DNA of 64,000 nucleotides from Nitrososphaerota archaeon (GCA_021325255.1 JAJPHP010000023.1:1-64000); one strand, 5' to 3'. Counted from the stretch's first letter, positions 26,546 through 36,799 are shown. Translations and numbers: made by a program. Notes: generated by a model from the sequence alone, not told the origin.

Positions 26546-29500
26546 TGCGGTAGCAGATGGGCTTGTTCTAATATGCGCCTCCTCCTTTCTATTCGTTCTT
26601 GTAGTACTTTTGCCTCCGTCTCGAGTTGTGATCTGTTCGAAGACTTGGACAGCGCAGCTTCTTCACTCCTGTCTATCGCGGCGATGTCGGATTTCACCAT
26701 TTCGAGCTCCTGAGTCAGAGACTCGAATTCGTTCCTAGTTCTCATGATTTTTTCTTCGATGTTTGAGATTTTCTCCTTTAGAGAAAAGGCGAGAGTTTCA
26801 TCTGCATCCCCTTTATTGGAAGACTCTTGGAGCCAGCGGAGCTGTGCCTCAAGAGACACCTTCTCGGCGACAATCTTTGCAAAGTCTGACCCGTCCACGG
26901 AATCTTCGACGACGATTTTGCCCGTCTGTGCCTTGGTGACTTTGTACTGTCTGGATGAATCAAGATACACGAGCGAGGGATGCCACACGTATTCTCCCGC
27001 CGAGCGTGCACGGGCTGTAATTATTGCCTGTTTCGATCCACCGGGCTCAATCCGCGTGTTTATCGCGAGCGAGCGATCGCCTGAGACAGGATACTGGCAC
27101 GAAGTGATTTCGAACCCTTCAGGGATGGCTTCGTCTATCCTTACAGTTATGGCGACATCTCTCCCTAGATTGGACAAAGTAATTGAAAAGGTGAAATCCT
27201 GATCGATCGTGACGTAGGGCTGCGGAATTTCAAGATCTAGCGATACGAATGCGCTGCTCAGCACGCTTGAGGAGCTCTCGGGAGTTTGCTCGAATACTGA
27301 GGAAGTCGAAATCGCCGCGTAGATCAGTTGACTTGAGGCTACCTCGGTAATGATGTTGTGCGCAAGTGGTATCAACCTCTCGTGATTGCTCACGTCGCTG
27401 ATCAGCCGAAGTGACTCCTTGACTCGCTTCGATGAGCCCAACAGCTGGTAGTATTTTGAAGCTAGCGACAGCGACTTCTTTGCCTGAGAGTAAAGCTTTG
27501 CCCTAACTTCGGCGTTCTCTATCTCCCTCTCGGCTGCGCTTATCTTTATGGTTGCATCAAGCACGTGCTTGCTTGCCATCAACATATTGAGAAATGACTT
27601 GTTGCCAAGCTTTCTGAACATGACCTCTGCGTTGTCCAATGCTTCGTTGCACTGTACTATGAGTTGCACGTCGAAGCTGCTTTGCAGAGCCTCCTCCAGT
27701 TTCTTCGAAGAGTAAAGGAAATCAGCAAAACTAGAGAGGCCAAGCAACAAGGGCTTCAGGCTCTTCGATCTAGAGCGCGAGGCTGCCCGTGCGAATATTT
27801 CCTTCGCCTTGACGAAAAGGATAGAATCCCCGTTCAACTGCGCTTTCTGGAAATTCTGGAGAGCCGCACAAAGAGATGCGAGAGAGCTGAGCTCATCCGC
27901 TCGGGAGACATCAGAAATAGCTCCCGCAGATAATCGCGTAAAGATCCGCTCGGCTTGAGCGAGACCATCTATTGACTTTTCAATATCGCCAACCCTGAAG
28001 GACTCTTTGGAGTTTTCGAGCAATGTGCGCGCTTGGCAGAAGGTTAGCAGCTCGCCTGCGAGCTTTTCGAGCCTTTGGTCTTCCTCTGGAGATTCACCTC
28101 CAAGCTCCTCCCTGAACTTTGTAAGCGCTTTTGATGCCTCGCCAAATGATGCAACTGAGTCGTGCGCTTTCTCGATGAACGCTTCGCCTTCTGCCTTCTC
28201 AATCAAGGATTCGGCCAGGTAGAGCTGGGAGGTATGCTGCCACCGTCTTGATTTCTGAACGAGTGTTGCAGCTTCTCTGTACAAGTCCGACGCCAGCAAG
28301 AACTCCGATACTCTGTGCGCGAGCTTCGCGCGCTCTATACGGTTCCAGGCCAGCATGTAAAAAGCAAGTTCCTGGTACAATCGCGCTGCCGGCGCTGTGG
28401 ACATTGCAAGTAGATAAGACTGGTTACTTTTTTCATAGTACTCAGCGGCCTGTCGGAACATTCCCTGTAGGTCGCAGACTTGTGCCAGATGCCAATTCGC
28501 TTCAGCAACGCGCTCGTTCCACCCAAAACGCTGGGAAGTCCGCATTGCAGAGTTGCATAGCCGTCTTGCCAGGCTCACATAGCGTCGAGTATCTTCGTCG
28601 GGTAGAGAATTCGATTCTCTACCCTCACTCAGAAGTTGATAACAAATGTCGCCACCCAGAAGCGAAGCCTCTACCGCTCTGTTGCTGTGCCTTTCTTCCT
28701 TATAGAAGGTCTTGCTCTTGAGGCAGTTCGAAAGACCCTTTCTTAGAACATCGAGCGTGCCGGGGCTCCTGTTGCTCGAGGAGGGCTGTGTTTCCCCGTT
28801 TCCCTCTTGTGAAGGCGACGGCCGTGACGAGCGTCGGTGTCTTGAAGCAATCGCGGTGTAGTATTCTGCGTTCCTGAAGTAAATATCACCAATGTTGACA
28901 AGGTTCCAGCGGAGCGACTTTACCCTGCTGATGACATCCTCTGCCCTCTCCGCAAGCTTCACGGAGCGTGACATTAGGGCGCGTTCCTCGGATGGATCAG
29001 AGTCCCTCGCGAGCTTCTGATAGAAAGTCGCGATCCATGAGCCACCAACAAAGTCGCTCTCATACTTCGACCAGAGAGAAAACCAGCGAAGCGATTCCTC
29101 GCCCAAAGAAACGGCCTTGCGAAGAAGCTCAGCTGCCTTGCTCTTTTCAATCTGGACCTCCCCCTCCTTCATGTAGGTACCGGAGAGATTGTACGCGCTC
29201 AAACCCTTGTAAAAGTGCCAGGGAGTTAGCTTGGCAAATTCATACGCCTTCTGATAGTGCGAACGTGTGACTCTGACATAGGAGAGCATTTCCTGCCCTT
29301 CCTTGTTTTCGGCCTCGCTCTCGTAGCATATTCCTAGGTCGCAATACGCTACGGCTAACAACGCATTGTAGAAGGAGATCTTTGCGCGAATTCTCTGACC
29401 TTGTTTCGTCGAGCCCTTCTCCTCTGACGTGGCGTGCTTTTCTGCGAGTGTGAGATCTTCAGTCGCTTTTGACAGATATGAGAGAGCTGTCTTTTTGTCA

Positions 29501-30081
29501 CGTTCAAGTTGATAGTAGGAGAAGCCGAGAGCATCGAAAATGAGACCACTAAACCCGTGCGTGTCCACGCCCTTCGTCTTCTGAGCCTCTGAAACAAATT
29601 TTAGGGCCTCGTCCCTCGAAAGGGTGATTTCCTCCATGGAGGCTTTTCTAGATCTTATTAAGAAGGGCAGGATGCGAATCTGCACGAACAGGCCGACCAC
29701 GTACGCCTCGGACTGCGGGGTTAGCGACCTTCCCGCCGACGCCGCTCTAGCGTACTTTAGCATGGAAAGCGCGTTCTTTATTCTGTTGTATCCGATGTAG
29801 TTCGGATAAAGCCAGTAAATCAGGGACAGCAGTGCGCAATACTCGGGAAGAGAGGCTGCGGAGGACGGAGGGTTCCTAACTCTTCTGCTTGCGGATCGGA
29901 CGATTGATTCAAGTTTCCTGCTAGAGGTATGAAATAGTTCAATTGCCTCGCCGCTCCTGGATGCTTGTCTTGATAGCGCTGGAAGAGAGGCGTAGATAGA
30001 AAAGAAATCACCCTCACGACCTTCCTCCCTCGCTGCGTCCGAGCGAGAACTCAGCGCCGTCTCGGCCTGGCGTTTGTTCAA
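26542..30081 (-). CDS. Giant TPR-like helical repeat protein with C-terminal beta domain and coiled coil
   Basis: An 1179-residue protein. Residues 1-900 are helical repeats of TPR/SEL type, judged by repeated A/G/Y spacing such as ALGFSYYQLERDKKTALSYL and YNLSGTYMKEGEVQIEKSKA. Residues about 940-1060 form a DUF11/CARDB-like beta domain (YVTIDQDFTFSITLSNLGRD, PEGFEITSCQYPVSGDRSL). Residues about 1070-1175 are a coiled coil. There is no signal peptide or membrane span, odd for a beta domain usually found outside cells. It heads an operon with two RecA-like ATPases, so a scaffold that controls them is a reasonable inference. No enzyme motif seen. Confidence 0.8.
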   Translation of the reverse strand: MNKRQAETALSSRSDAAREEGREGDFFSIYASLPALSRQASRSGEAIELFHTSSRKLESIVRSASRRVRNPPSSAASLPEYCALLSLIYWLYPNYIGYNRIKNALSMLKYARAASAGRSLTPQSEAYVVGLFVQIRILPFLIRSRKASMEEITLSRDEALKFVSEAQKTKGVDTHGFSGLIFDALGFSYYQLERDKKTALSYLSKATEDLTLAEKHATSEEKGSTKQGQRIRAKISFYNALLAVAYCDLGICYESEAENKEGQEMLSYVRVTRSHYQKAYEFAKLTPWHFYKGLSAYNLSGTYMKEGEVQIEKSKAAELLRKAVSLGEESLRWFSLWSKYESDFVGGSWIATFYQKLARDSDPSEERALMSRSVKLAERAEDVISRVKSLRWNLVNIGDIYFRNAEYYTAIASRHRRSSRPSPSQEGNGETQPSSSNRSPGTLDVLRKGLSNCLKSKTFYKEERHSNRAVEASLLGGDICYQLLSEGRESNSLPDEDTRRYVSLARRLCNSAMRTSQRFGWNERVAEANWHLAQVCDLQGMFRQAAEYYEKSNQSYLLAMSTAPAARLYQELAFYMLAWNRIERAKLAHRVSEFLLASDLYREAATLVQKSRRWQHTSQLYLAESLIEKAEGEAFIEKAHDSVASFGEASKALTKFREELGGESPEEDQRLEKLAGELLTFCQARTLLENSKESFRVGDIEKSIDGLAQAERIFTRLSAGAISDVSRADELSSLASLCAALQNFQKAQLNGDSILFVKAKEIFARAASRSRSKSLKPLLLGLSSFADFLYSSKKLEEALQSSFDVQLIVQCNEALDNAEVMFRKLGNKSFLNMLMASKHVLDATIKISAAEREIENAEVRAKLYSQAKKSLSLASKYYQLLGSSKRVKESLRLISDVSNHERLIPLAHNIITEVASSQLIYAAISTSSVFEQTPESSSSVLSSAFVSLDLEIPQPYVTIDQDFTFSITLSNLGRDVAITVRIDEAIPEGFEITSCQYPVSGDRSLAINTRIEPGGSKQAIITARARSAGEYVWHPSLVYLDSSRQYKVTKAQTGKIVVEDSVDGSDFAKIVAEKVSLEAQLRWLQESSNKGDADETLAFSLKEKISNIEEKIMRTRNEFESLTQELEMVKSDIAAIDRSEEAALSKSSNRSQLETEAKVLQERIERRRRILEQAHLLPQ

Positions 30082-30652
30082 TTGAACTTTCTACCGCTTT
30101 GGGAGTATTCTTCTTGTTTCTTTACATGTGAAGGGCCGTGAACAAATCTAAAGAAGAACCACAAGAATGTCCAAACCCACTCTTTCCTTCCACTGTGCCT
30201 CTCCTCTTCTCAATCTCTTTACTTTGACATCCCTTTGCACATAGGCGTGTTACCCTTTCCCAATTCACGTTACCATTCGTTCCCTAACAATGGGAGCACT
30301 GGTGACAGACTTGGCGTCCTTGCTGGAAACTCGAGTTGATTCAACCTCGGCGTGATATATGAAAATGCTGGGTTTGTAAGATTGCTTCAATTCCTAATCA
30401 ACTCACTGTGACCAAGGATATGACATACCAGTGAAAAGAAGTCGAAAGAAGTGAAAAAAGGGCAAGCGGGATATGCGAAGGTTGGAGTTAGGCATACGCT
30501 AGGGGATCTGGAACGGCAGAACTGCATAGCAATCCATATCCGCCCTGCTTACTGCCGCTACCTGCAGTAGTTCACTCTTCACATGTCTCATGCTTCCAAT
30601 CAGAGGTGGCGCACATGCATTGGTACGCAGTAGATAGTGTCCATCGCCTGTT
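30082..30652. other. Divergent intergenic region between ATPase operons
   Basis: About 570 bases between the leftward repeat-protein operon and the rightward KaiC-like gene. No coding frame stands out. It should hold promoters for both directions; TATA-like sequence lies at 30352-30362 (gtgatatatga). Confidence 0.4.
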
Positions 30653-30685
30653 GTGGTGGAGGATAGATCGTTCCTAGTCAGAGAC

Positions 30686-31540
30686 ATGAAAAAAGGAAGA
30701 AGAAGAGGCAAGTTCTTATTTGAAAAAGATTGGAGAAAGGAGAGAAAGCGAATCTTCCTTTTGAAAACAGAGCACGTCCCAAGTGGAATTTCTGGATTGG
30801 ATGAGATTCTCGGCGGCGGCTACCCAAGAGGGCGAGTGATACTGGTGACCGGAGGTCCAGGCTCAGGAAAGACTCTGATGAGCATGCAGTTCCTGGTGGA
30901 TGGTATTGAGAGGTTTGATGAGCACGGGGTCTTTGTCTCTCTGGAGGAAAGCAAATACCACCTTGTCAATGAAATGGCGAATTACGGCTGGGATCTTGAA
31001 AAATACGAAAAGAAGAGCGCTCTCGCGGTCGTCGATGCCTCGCCCCTGCGCCAGTTGTCAAAGGAAGGGGAAGGCAAGTTCCCAAGCGAAGAAGGGCAGC
31101 AGGATCTCCACATTCGTGGTCCCGAATTCTCCGTCCAGGCACTAAGCACGGTGATTCGAAGCTATGTCAGGGTCACTCGGGCTTCAAGGATCGTAGTCGA
31201 CCCGATAACATCGCTTTCTCTGCAATTTCCGGATAAGAATCAGAGGCGGATGGCTATCATAGACCTGCTTGACTCGCTGATTAGCATGGGGACGACAACG
31301 ATCGTCACCAGTGAGCTAGGCACGCAACTCGGAGCGAGTCTCTCGCAGAGGGTCATCCCGCCGGAAGAGTACCTGGCGCACGGCGTCATTGTCCTTCACA
31401 ACACTCATGTTGCGGGCAGGGGTATCGTCTCTGCTCTTGAAATTGAAAAGATGAGAGAGTGCAAGCACGACCGGCAGCTCCACCCATACAGCATCACCGA
31501 GAAAGGGATATCGGTCTACGCCGAGAGATTCCTCGGTTAA
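30686..31540 (+). CDS. KaiC-like RecA superfamily ATPase
   Basis: A KaiC-domain ATPase of about 284 residues from ATG 30686. The domain opens with VPSGISGLDEILGGGYPRGR, then Walker A VTGGPGSGKT, VSLEESKYHL (catalytic Glu pair), Walker B RIVVDPITSLSL and the terminal SALEIEKMRECKHDRQ. The basic N-terminal 25 residues may be untranslated: a TTG at 30759, preceded by GGAG-type sequence, would start right at the domain. It lies upstream of the HerA-like gene on the same strand, and its only other KaiC relatives in the window are in the divergent operon. Confidence 0.88.
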   Translation: MKKGRRRGKFLFEKDWRKERKRIFLLKTEHVPSGISGLDEILGGGYPRGRVILVTGGPGSGKTLMSMQFLVDGIERFDEHGVFVSLEESKYHLVNEMANYGWDLEKYEKKSALAVVDASPLRQLSKEGEGKFPSEEGQQDLHIRGPEFSVQALSTVIRSYVRVTRASRIVVDPITSLSLQFPDKNQRRMAIIDLLDSLISMGTTTIVTSELGTQLGASLSQRVIPPEEYLAHGVIVLHNTHVAGRGIVSALEIEKMRECKHDRQLHPYSITEKGISVYAERFLG

Positions 31541-31967
31541 GAGTGAAGAAGACAGCCTCTCTTTTGCAATTTTTCTTCTGTCAGGGAAGGAAAGTTTTTC
31601 CTTTCGCTCCGGAACGGGTGTTTTTTCTGCGACTCCCTAAATGATACATGCCCTCGTTCCTTCCTGCTTTTCAAAGATGAGGTGGAAGCTGGCTTCAAGT
31701 CCTTCGTCTTTCTCCGCAATGTTTCCCCTCTCCCCGAGGGGAAGGGGGAGGAAGAAGATGAGAAAGCGTGAATTTGTTTCCAAGCACGTAAATAATGGTT
31801 CTTCGAAATACAACTTTGCTCTCATTCCGGCCTTGAGTAAGGCCCAAAGTTATGAGAGCTGGTCAGGAAAGAGTAGAGCCCATAAACAAGAGCAACGGAA
31901 ACCAGTCTTGACAGAGAGTGTTTGTACATACCAAGTTAAGAGAATGAGGAGGAGAGAAAGTAGAAAG

Positions 31968-34235
31968 ATGCCGATAGCAGACCTTGCTGACACAATTAGT
32001 GCGGCTGTGCAGAGGAACAGGGGAATCCCGGCTATGCTCGATGCATATGGAGAATTCGCTGACTCTCCAATTGGCCCGCTTGAGGTACAGCACCTGGACG
32101 AGGTTTTCGCAAGGATAGAGGAAAACCTTCTCCAGAGGTTTCCAGAAGTGGCTTCCAGAAGAGCCGCAAGTGCGGCGAGGAATGATGTTTTGTCCTTCCT
32201 TTCAATCTCCGGCAACAATCCAGATCGAGTGAAGCAAATACTGCAGGCAGATCTGAGAAAGTCGGTGAGTCAGCCGATGGGGCTATCCATAGCGGAGAGG
32301 TTTGCTAGAATGAATCCCGACGAGCGCAGAGCCATCGACGCAACATTGCGCCTGATCAGAAATGCCACTGCTGATATTCTATTCAGGGCAGAGGCTGGAA
32401 AGCCACTCGCAACCGCTGGACGGGAGTACGAGAGATTCTTTGCAGCGGTGAAAGCGGAGGCGCCACAGATGAGGGAATTGCGTTACGAGAAGCTCATCGT
32501 AGAGAAGGGGATATTCAACAAGCTGCTCTTGAAGTCAAGCGAGCGAGAGAATTACTCAATCTGGATTCCCTCGCTCTTCGCAAAAGACAACGTGGACATG
32601 CTTGTAGAGAAGGTTGCACTGCCAAGCGAGCACGTAATTCTCTCGAGACTGCGAGAATTTTTCGCAACTACTCCCGCGGAGGATGCGACGCATTTCCTAG
32701 AGAGACTCGTCGACAACCAGGGAGTCCTCTCAAAGCCTGCAGAAGTGCCAGAAGTAATCGCGGACTTTATTCAAGATCAGGGCAACTACTTTGTAATGAG
32801 CCCGATCGAACTCGACGACGTTGCGGCTTTTCTAAGTGAGGAAGAAGAGAAGCGGCAAGCTTCGATTAGGGCAGAAGAAGAACGCAAAAAGCTGAAGGAG
32901 GCCGAAGAAGCTGCGAGGAGAGAAGAGGAGTTGCGGATGCGAAGAAGGCCGCGGCCGGAGGCTGTACCAGCCAAGGTGGTTGCAGGAGAGCAGCAACAAC
33001 AAGTATCCGATGTCGCGCCGCAGATTCTTGTCTCCCGTGGAGGTCAGGGTTCGATCTACATTGGTAAGCAACTCGACCTTTCTGGACTCGTGAGTGTACT
33101 CGCAAGACGAACACCCGAGAGCCAGATTCCATCGACCGTGAAGGTCATTGGTGATTTCTATCTTGGCGCGGACGCTGTAAGGTCGTTAGGCGTGGCCATA
33201 GTTGGCTCCTCGGGAACAGGACGGAGCACAACGCTAAGGCGGATTGTAGATGGACTCGGGTCGCTCGCCTCGCAGTATGTGATAGTAATCGACCAGAAGG
33301 GAGAGCATAGAGGGCTTGCATGGAAGTACCAGTGGGAGGTACTTGCTTTCTCAAGGGATTCACAAGCAAGGGAATTTCGTATTCCTTTCGTACCACGCGG
33401 AGTTCAAAATGAGGAGGCTGCCGAGTTCACGGCCGAACTTATACAAGAGTGGTTCCTCCAGAGCGGCTTAAACTGCACGGATCAGCAGGTCGCAAGGATT
33501 GCCTCGCTCGTAAAGGCGTCAATGATGCAGCACAATGCGCAAGAGGTGGAGAAAAGATCTCAAGCCGCAGCTTCATCCCCGGCCGAAATTTCACTTGAAA
33601 GAGTGGTCCGTGCTATGAGCGAGGACCAGGAGCTATCACGGTTTGGGCAGAAGCTTTCGAAGAGCTTTTTGTCGAGAGCTACGGCTTCGAAAATTTTCTA
33701 CTTGTCTGAACTAGACAAGGAATCTGCCAAAGCCACTCCAGAACTCTTTCAGGGAAAAGGCAGGCTCTTTGACATCTCTGGGAGGGGGCTCAGAGACCCT
33801 ACAACGAAGGAAGAGAGGCAGCTGCTCTCAGTCCTTCTCCTTCACGAGATGCTCTCGAGCAAGGTACGCTCCACAGTCATAGTGCTTGAGGATGTGCTTG
33901 ACAGGTTCAAAAGCCAGCGGCTGAAGAAAAGAGCCGTGGAGATTATCCAAAAACTCCACGAAGCAGGGAACAGTTTCATCGTCTCATCCAGAACGCAGGC
34001 GAGGGAGTTCGTCGGAGACAGGTGCATCGAGATTCTGCACAGGATGTCTGGAGAAAAGGCAGTGACAGAAGAGCTGCAGGGATTTCACTCCGATGTTGCG
34101 ATGAAGACGCTGGCGTCGATTGTGGGATACCTTCCACGAGGATACGTGATTACCTCGCAGTTTGAGATGCCTGATGGCATTAAACTGGCCTCATCGGCAA
34201 TAAGGGTGGAACCCTTGCAGTTTAGCGGTACCTGA
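31968..34235 (+). CDS. HerA/FtsK-like P-loop protein with Arg in place of Walker A Lys
   Basis: A protein of about 755 residues; ATG 31968 is chosen because of the GGAGGAGAG cluster 12-18 bases upstream, though the frame is open to 31641. The N-terminal half is helical and ends in a charged coiled coil (near 32840-32960). The C-terminal half is a HerA/VirB4-type ATPase fold: VAIVGSSGTGRSTTLRRIV (bases 33195-33250), Walker B YVIVIDQKGEH, STVIVLEDVLDRF and a sensor-like FIVSSRTQAREF. The Walker A lysine is arginine, so catalysis may be lost or altered. HerA-type proteins pump DNA or protein. Cytoplasmic; partner unknown. Confidence 0.75.
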   Translation: MPIADLADTISAAVQRNRGIPAMLDAYGEFADSPIGPLEVQHLDEVFARIEENLLQRFPEVASRRAASAARNDVLSFLSISGNNPDRVKQILQADLRKSVSQPMGLSIAERFARMNPDERRAIDATLRLIRNATADILFRAEAGKPLATAGREYERFFAAVKAEAPQMRELRYEKLIVEKGIFNKLLLKSSERENYSIWIPSLFAKDNVDMLVEKVALPSEHVILSRLREFFATTPAEDATHFLERLVDNQGVLSKPAEVPEVIADFIQDQGNYFVMSPIELDDVAAFLSEEEEKRQASIRAEEERKKLKEAEEAARREEELRMRRRPRPEAVPAKVVAGEQQQQVSDVAPQILVSRGGQGSIYIGKQLDLSGLVSVLARRTPESQIPSTVKVIGDFYLGADAVRSLGVAIVGSSGTGRSTTLRRIVDGLGSLASQYVIVIDQKGEHRGLAWKYQWEVLAFSRDSQAREFRIPFVPRGVQNEEAAEFTAELIQEWFLQSGLNCTDQQVARIASLVKASMMQHNAQEVEKRSQAAASSPAEISLERVVRAMSEDQELSRFGQKLSKSFLSRATASKIFYLSELDKESAKATPELFQGKGRLFDISGRGLRDPTTKEERQLLSVLLLHEMLSSKVRSTVIVLEDVLDRFKSQRLKKRAVEIIQKLHEAGNSFIVSSRTQAREFVGDRCIEILHRMSGEKAVTEELQGFHSDVAMKTLASIVGYLPRGYVITSQFEMPDGIKLASSAIRVEPLQFSGT

Positions 34236-34404
34236 TGATTATAGAACGCCTGGAGATTTTGCTATCTACACCTTTCGGTAGTCATGAACATTTCCAGCCG
34301 TCTTGTAGCTCTTCCGTGCGCGTCTCGCGGCAAAATGCTAATTTGCCAAAGACAGAGTACGTTCAAGTATCAAAGACACGAGGAGGTAGCCCTTTCTTTA
34401 CAAA

Positions 34405-36762
34405 TTGTCGGAAACTGAGAGCGCCGTAGAGCAGACTCTTATGGAACAGCCTGAGCTTCGTGAAGAAGAAGAACAAACTACAGCCTTTTCGACCATAGGG
34501 AAGCGGGTGCCAAAGTATGATTCGCTTGAGAAGGTAACCGGAAGGGCCCAGTACATGATAGACCTGAAACTTCCCGGAATGCTCTATGGGAAGATCCTCA
34601 GGAGCAGGTACGCGCACGCTCGCATCCTCAAGATTGATACGAGCAGTGCGGAGGAACTCGAAGGCGTCGTCGCCGTAATCACTGCGAAGGACACGCCGAA
34701 GATCAGATTTGGTTTCATGAAGGATAACCTCCCGCTCAAGGAGGGGAGGGTGCTCTCATATAGAGACGAGATAGCCGCGGTTGCGGCAGTCGACGAGGAG
34801 ACCGCAAGAAAAGCCATCGAACTGATAGACGTCGAGTACGAGAGGCTGCCAGCTGTATTTGATCCGCTGGAAGCTATGAAGGATGGGGCTCCGCAGCTTC
34901 ACGAAGAGTCGCCGGGCAACGTGGCAAAGATACCGTTCAGCTTCAGGGCGGGGGATGCTGAGCGAGTATTTGCAAGGACCGACGCGGTCGTCGTCGAGAA
35001 CACGTTCAAACTCCAGTTTCACACTCACACAGCACTCGGAACGATGGGGGCGCTGGCATCTTACGACGCCAAGGGAATCCTGACGGTGTGGGCAAACACC
35101 CAGGCCCCTTTCATGTACCAGAGGGAGATCGCCGAGGCGCTGGGGATTCCGGGAGAGCGAGTCAGGGTGATACAGCCGTACATCGGCGGGTCATTCGGGA
35201 GGGGGATGGATCTCTATCCGCTCGACGTGATAACGGCTCTTCTTTCTATGAAAACCGGTCGGCCGGTAAAGATACTCCTCTCAAGAGAGGAGGACTTGAG
35301 CTTCTCCCCGACTAGGCAGCCTGCCCTAATCAAGCTGAAGACTGCGGCACAGAAAGACGGCAAGCTTCTCGCGCGTAAGGTCGATGCATACCTCGACACG
35401 GGCGCCTACGTATCGTGGGGAGCATTTGACGCCAGGGTGATGATGGCAACCGCGACCGGGCAATACAGGGTGGAGAACGTGAGCTTCAACGCGTGGCCGG
35501 TCTATACAAACAACCCTTATACAGGAACGATGCGGGGTGCGGGCAACCCGCAGATCAACTTTGCAATCGAGTCGCAGATGGACATCCTGGCCGAGAAACT
35601 CGGGATTGACCCTCTTGAGCTCCGTCTGCGTAACGCAAACCAGCCTGGCGACGTGACGCTGCAGGGCATGAAAATTACCACGTGCGCAATGGAGGAAACG
35701 CTTTCGCTCGCTGCGAGGATGATCGGGTGGAAGGGAAGAAACAGGGAGGGGAAACGAAGGGGCATTGGCTTTGCGACACTTTTCCATGTCGCGGGAGGAG
35801 CGAGGGTCTACCGTTCTGACGGCTGCGGCGCCATGATCAAGATTGACGATTTTGGAAGAGTCACGGTGTTCACCGGAGCGACGGAGATTGGCACCGGATC
35901 GGACACCTCGATTTCTCAGATTGTTGCTGAGGAGCTCGGGGTGCCTCTGTCCTCTGTCGAGATACTGAACAAGGACGCCTCCATTAGGCCCTGGGATGTG
36001 GGAGATCATGCGAGCAGGGCGACGTTTATCGGTGGGAACGCGGCACTGCTTGCGGCAAGAGATGCAAAGTGGCAGATTCTGAAACTTGCCTCGGCGCAGT
36101 TTGGAGAGAAGGATCCGTCGAAACTCGGAATCAGGGACGGGGAAGTGATCTTGCTCGGCGATCCCTCAAAGAGAATGTCTCTGGGGAGGGTGCTGCGCCA
36201 TGCGCACTATAGGCAGGGAGGCACAGTGGTGATGAGCTCCTACTTTTATGATCCACCGACCGAGATGTCAGATCCTGGGACGTTCATCGGGAACATTTCA
36301 ATGACGTACGGGTTTGGAACGCAAGCCGCGCTAGTGGAGGTGGACGAGGAGACCGGAAAGGTACTTGTCTTAAAGATAGTGGCTGTGCACGACGCCGGTC
36401 GCATCTTGAACCCAATCGGTGCCGAGGGGCAGGTCCAGGGAGGAATCGTGATGTCTCTTGCCTACACGCTCTACGAGCAGCTGATACTGGACGAGGGGAT
36501 GGTGATGAACCCCAGTTTTGCGGACTATAAACTTCCGACCAGCTTAGAGATTCCCGAGATACAAGTTGAGTTCGTCGGCGAACCAGACCCAGCCGGCCCC
36601 TTTGGAGCGAAGGGAGTGGGGGAGCATGGATGCATACCCACTCCTGCGGCGATTGCGAACGCGATATATGACGCGGTCGGAGCAAGACTCTTTGAGCTCC
36701 CACTCACACCGGACAAGGTTCTAGCGGCGCTGGACGAAGCGCGAGAAGAAAAAGCGAACTGA
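34405..36762 (+). CDS. Molybdenum hydroxylase large subunit (xanthine dehydrogenase family)
   Basis: A 785-residue molybdopterin-binding subunit. The N-terminal domain starts VPKYDSLEKVTGRAQYMIDL. Cofactor loops include PYIGGSFGRGMDL and NPYTGTMRGAGNPQINFAIE, and the catalytic Glu is in PFGAKGVGEHG near residue 738. It lacks the AYRCSFR loop of CO dehydrogenase. Such enzymes hydroxylate aldehydes, purines or, as 4-hydroxybenzoyl-CoA reductase, reduce an aromatic CoA thioester. The FAD and 2Fe-2S subunits that normally complete the complex are not adjacent. The neighbouring CoA ligase suggests an aromatic substrate. Starts at TTG 34405; ATG 34441 is an alternative. Confidence 0.9.
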   Translation: MSETESAVEQTLMEQPELREEEEQTTAFSTIGKRVPKYDSLEKVTGRAQYMIDLKLPGMLYGKILRSRYAHARILKIDTSSAEELEGVVAVITAKDTPKIRFGFMKDNLPLKEGRVLSYRDEIAAVAAVDEETARKAIELIDVEYERLPAVFDPLEAMKDGAPQLHEESPGNVAKIPFSFRAGDAERVFARTDAVVVENTFKLQFHTHTALGTMGALASYDAKGILTVWANTQAPFMYQREIAEALGIPGERVRVIQPYIGGSFGRGMDLYPLDVITALLSMKTGRPVKILLSREEDLSFSPTRQPALIKLKTAAQKDGKLLARKVDAYLDTGAYVSWGAFDARVMMATATGQYRVENVSFNAWPVYTNNPYTGTMRGAGNPQINFAIESQMDILAEKLGIDPLELRLRNANQPGDVTLQGMKITTCAMEETLSLAARMIGWKGRNREGKRRGIGFATLFHVAGGARVYRSDGCGAMIKIDDFGRVTVFTGATEIGTGSDTSISQIVAEELGVPLSSVEILNKDASIRPWDVGDHASRATFIGGNAALLAARDAKWQILKLASAQFGEKDPSKLGIRDGEVILLGDPSKRMSLGRVLRHAHYRQGGTVVMSSYFYDPPTEMSDPGTFIGNISMTYGFGTQAALVEVDEETGKVLVLKIVAVHDAGRILNPIGAEGQVQGGIVMSLAYTLYEQLILDEGMVMNPSFADYKLPTSLEIPEIQVEFVGEPDPAGPFGAKGVGEHGCIPTPAAIANAIYDAVGARLFELPLTPDKVLAALDEAREEKAN

Positions 36763-36799
36763 TATAGCGACGCCCTGAGAGATCAGCGAGATATTCGCA

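Noticed and set aside
26744..27202. 152-codon plus-strand frame inside the giant repeat protein gene
   Set aside because: Antisense shadow of a clearly coding frame.
31587..31604. AAGGAAA/TTCCTTT hairpin after the third KaiC-like gene as terminator
   Set aside because: A weak A/T stem with no following T-tract at the right distance; could be chance.
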